Positions 33,001-33,762 of a stretch of DNA of 33,762 nucleotides are shown here, one piece after another. Every line of letters begins with the position of its first letter. Position 1 is the first letter of the stretch. Both the position numbers and the translations under genes were made by a program. The notes beneath the pieces are model-generated. The model made no database searches. It was not told where the DNA came from and saw nothing but the letters and a program-made list of their open reading frames with translations. The stretch is from an uncultured Clostridia bacterium (GTDB lineage: Bacteria; Bacillota_A; Clostridia; TANB77; CAG-508), in assembly GCA_947624715.1 (NCBI GenBank), contig CANQLO010000017.1, positions 1-33,762 of the forward strand, written 5' to 3'.

Positions 33001-33308
33001 TAAATAAAGAAATAGCCAAAATAGTAGATAAATATATTGCTGTGGTAAAGGCAAATTATAATGTAGTAGCAATAATATTATTTGGCTCTTATGCTAAAGG
33101 AACAGAACATAAAGACAGTGATATTGACATAGCAGTAATTACAGATGATATAAAAACAGATATATTTGATGAAGAAGTAAAATTAATGATATTAAGAAAG
33201 GGAATAGATTATAGAATAGAGCCACATATTATTACTGTTTCAGATTATGAAAATGATGAAACTCCTTTTGTAGTAGAAATAAAAAATACTGGAATAAAAG
33301 TAGCTTAA
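32967..33308 (+). CDS. Minimal nucleotidyltransferase (MNT) domain protein
   Basis: The 113-residue protein has the polymerase-beta-like active site ILFGSYAKGTEHKDSDIDI: Gly40-Ser41 and the two metal aspartates Asp52 and Asp54. A third acidic position is probably near RIEPHI. In characterised pairs MNT proteins AMPylate the HEPN toxin and so act as antitoxin. AAGGAGGT lies 7 bp before the ATG inside the HEPN gene. The 34-bp overlap points to coupled translation. It may instead belong to a non-toxic HEPN/MNT pair. Confidence 0.88.
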   Translation: MVGKNVKRRNLINKEIAKIVDKYIAVVKANYNVVAIILFGSYAKGTEHKDSDIDIAVITDDIKTDIFDEEVKLMILRKGIDYRIEPHIITVSDYENDETPFVVEIKNTGIKVA

Positions 33309-33323
33309 AAAATAGTTTTTATA

Positions 33324-33360
33324 TAAAAAATCATTCTAGGCAAATTTAACCTAGAATGAT
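33324..33360 (-). terminator. Hairpin terminator, better oriented for the minus strand
   Basis: ATCATTCTAGG (33330-33340) pairs with 33350-33360 over a 9-nt loop. The T-run (TTTTTTA) is on the minus strand; on the + strand only ATATGTTTAT follows. It may still end the HEPN/MNT transcript. Confidence 0.65.
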
Positions 33361-33479
33361 ATATGTTTATATGTAGAGAAAAGTAATACTTAAAGAATCA
33401 ATATAATTAATTACTAATATGTATATGAAAAAAATAAAAAAGTATAGAAAAAAATATTTAAAATAATTAAAAAAATGTA

Positions 33480-33508
33480 TTGACTTAACGTTACAAATGT
33501 GGTATTAT
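33480..33508 (+). promoter_or_regulatory. Strong promoter 1 of the right-hand region
   Basis: TTGACT (33480-33485), a 17-bp spacer and TATTAT (33503-33508). Confidence 0.75.
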
Positions 33509-33523
33509 AGTAATTGTACGAAG

Positions 33524-33581
33524 GAAATTAGTTAGGCACACATTAATAAAAAAATTGCTTCAAACTAATTCTTTATTTTTT
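33524..33581 (+). terminator. Weak terminator or attenuator-like hairpin
   Basis: AATTAGTT (33526-33533) pairs with 33563-33570 and is followed by a T-rich stretch (33572-33581). The stem is short and AT-only, with a 29-nt loop. Confidence 0.3.
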
Positions 33582-33629
33582 GCACTTTTACAGTTTTAAA
33601 AATTTTTATAAAAAAAATCAAAAAAAGTG

Positions 33630-33658
33630 TTGACTTTTGTAAAAGGGCATAGTATAAT
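33630..33658 (+). promoter_or_regulatory. Strong promoter 2 of the right-hand region
   Basis: TTGACT (33630-33635), a 17-bp spacer and a perfect TATAAT (33653-33658). Tandem strong promoters without a following short reading frame fit a stable-RNA operon. Confidence 0.8.
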
Positions 33659-33762
33659 ATGAAACGTTATGCATTAAATGCAAACGTAAAGTACATTGAA
33701 AAATAAACAATGAATCTTTTGAGAAACCAATAAAATTGCGGTAGTAAAAAGTACTACCAAAA

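Larger units (their letters stand above)
33309..33762. other. Gene-free region with two promoters and a structured leader
   Basis: These 454 bases have no reading frame of note. They hold a terminator hairpin near the left edge, two sigma-A promoters, a weak hairpin with a T-rich tail between them, and, after the second promoter, hairpins at about 33664-33687 and 33741-33757. The text GTACATTGAAAAATAAACA after promoter 2 resembles leader or spacer sequence of rRNA operons, so a 16S gene may begin just beyond the window. Confidence 0.5.

Noticed and set aside
1..33762. Complete DGR, prophage or transposon in the window
   Set aside because: No reverse transcriptase, integrase, transposase or phage structural gene can be recognised.

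Overview
This window looks like chromosomal DNA from an AT-rich, low-GC Gram-positive bacterium, most likely an uncultivated gut-type member of the Clostridia. The signs are the meso-DAP-type MurE, a SEDS protein of the FtsW/SpoVE type, an AbrB/SpoVT regulator with a zinc ribbon, clostridial surface proteins (GH73-like glucosaminidase, SH3b, dockerin-like repeats, cadherin-like beta-sandwiches), AAAGGAGG-type ribosome binding sites and textbook sigma-A promoters. TGA is used as a stop (for example rpiA), so the code is standard. Every gene but one lies on the + strand.

Layout. 1-1.2 kb: the 3' part of a surface protein whose last ~150 coding bases are about half G+C and resemble a diversity-generating-retroelement variable region. 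1.3-2.6 kb: an orphan AgrC-type sensor kinase. 2.8-7.9 kb: a reduced division/cell-wall cluster, murE-mraY-ftsW-murG, without murF, murD or ftsQ, followed by a ~100-nt GC-cored palindrome. 8.2-10.4 kb: topA. 10.5-11.5 kb (minus strand): a pilin-like surface protein. 11.7-14.1 kb: plsX, acpP and rnc, with a terminator and an array of TGTCAA/TTGACA-bounded repeats between acpP and rnc. 14.1-19.3 kb: an Elp3-type radical SAM protein, an OGG-type 8-oxoguanine glycosylase and addB, whose partner addA is not next to it. 19.5-21.9 kb: three membrane or envelope genes, then an abrB-like regulator.

22.0-29.8 kb: the most distinctive part. A two-gene module appears twice in tandem. In each copy a secreted glucosaminidase with SH3b domains and a C-terminal dockerin-like domain is followed at once by a membrane-anchored protein with an N-terminal beta-rich domain, a flexible linker, two cadherin-like beta-sandwich repeats and a C-terminal transmembrane helix. 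I infer a wall-remodelling enzyme displayed through a membrane partner. The second copy adds an SH3b domain and a ~155-residue charged cytoplasmic tail.

29.9-32.5 kb: rpiA overlaps a GT4 glycosyltransferase gene, which overlaps a GT2 glycosyltransferase gene. 32.6-33.3 kb: an overlapping HEPN/MNT pair. 33.3-33.8 kb: no gene, but two strong tandem promoters and a structured leader resembling the upstream region of an rRNA operon.

Other patterns: murE and plsX each have a hairpin between the Shine-Dalgarno sequence and the start codon, and the sensor-kinase and addB genes each end inside a 35/36-bp tandem repeat that covers the stop codon.
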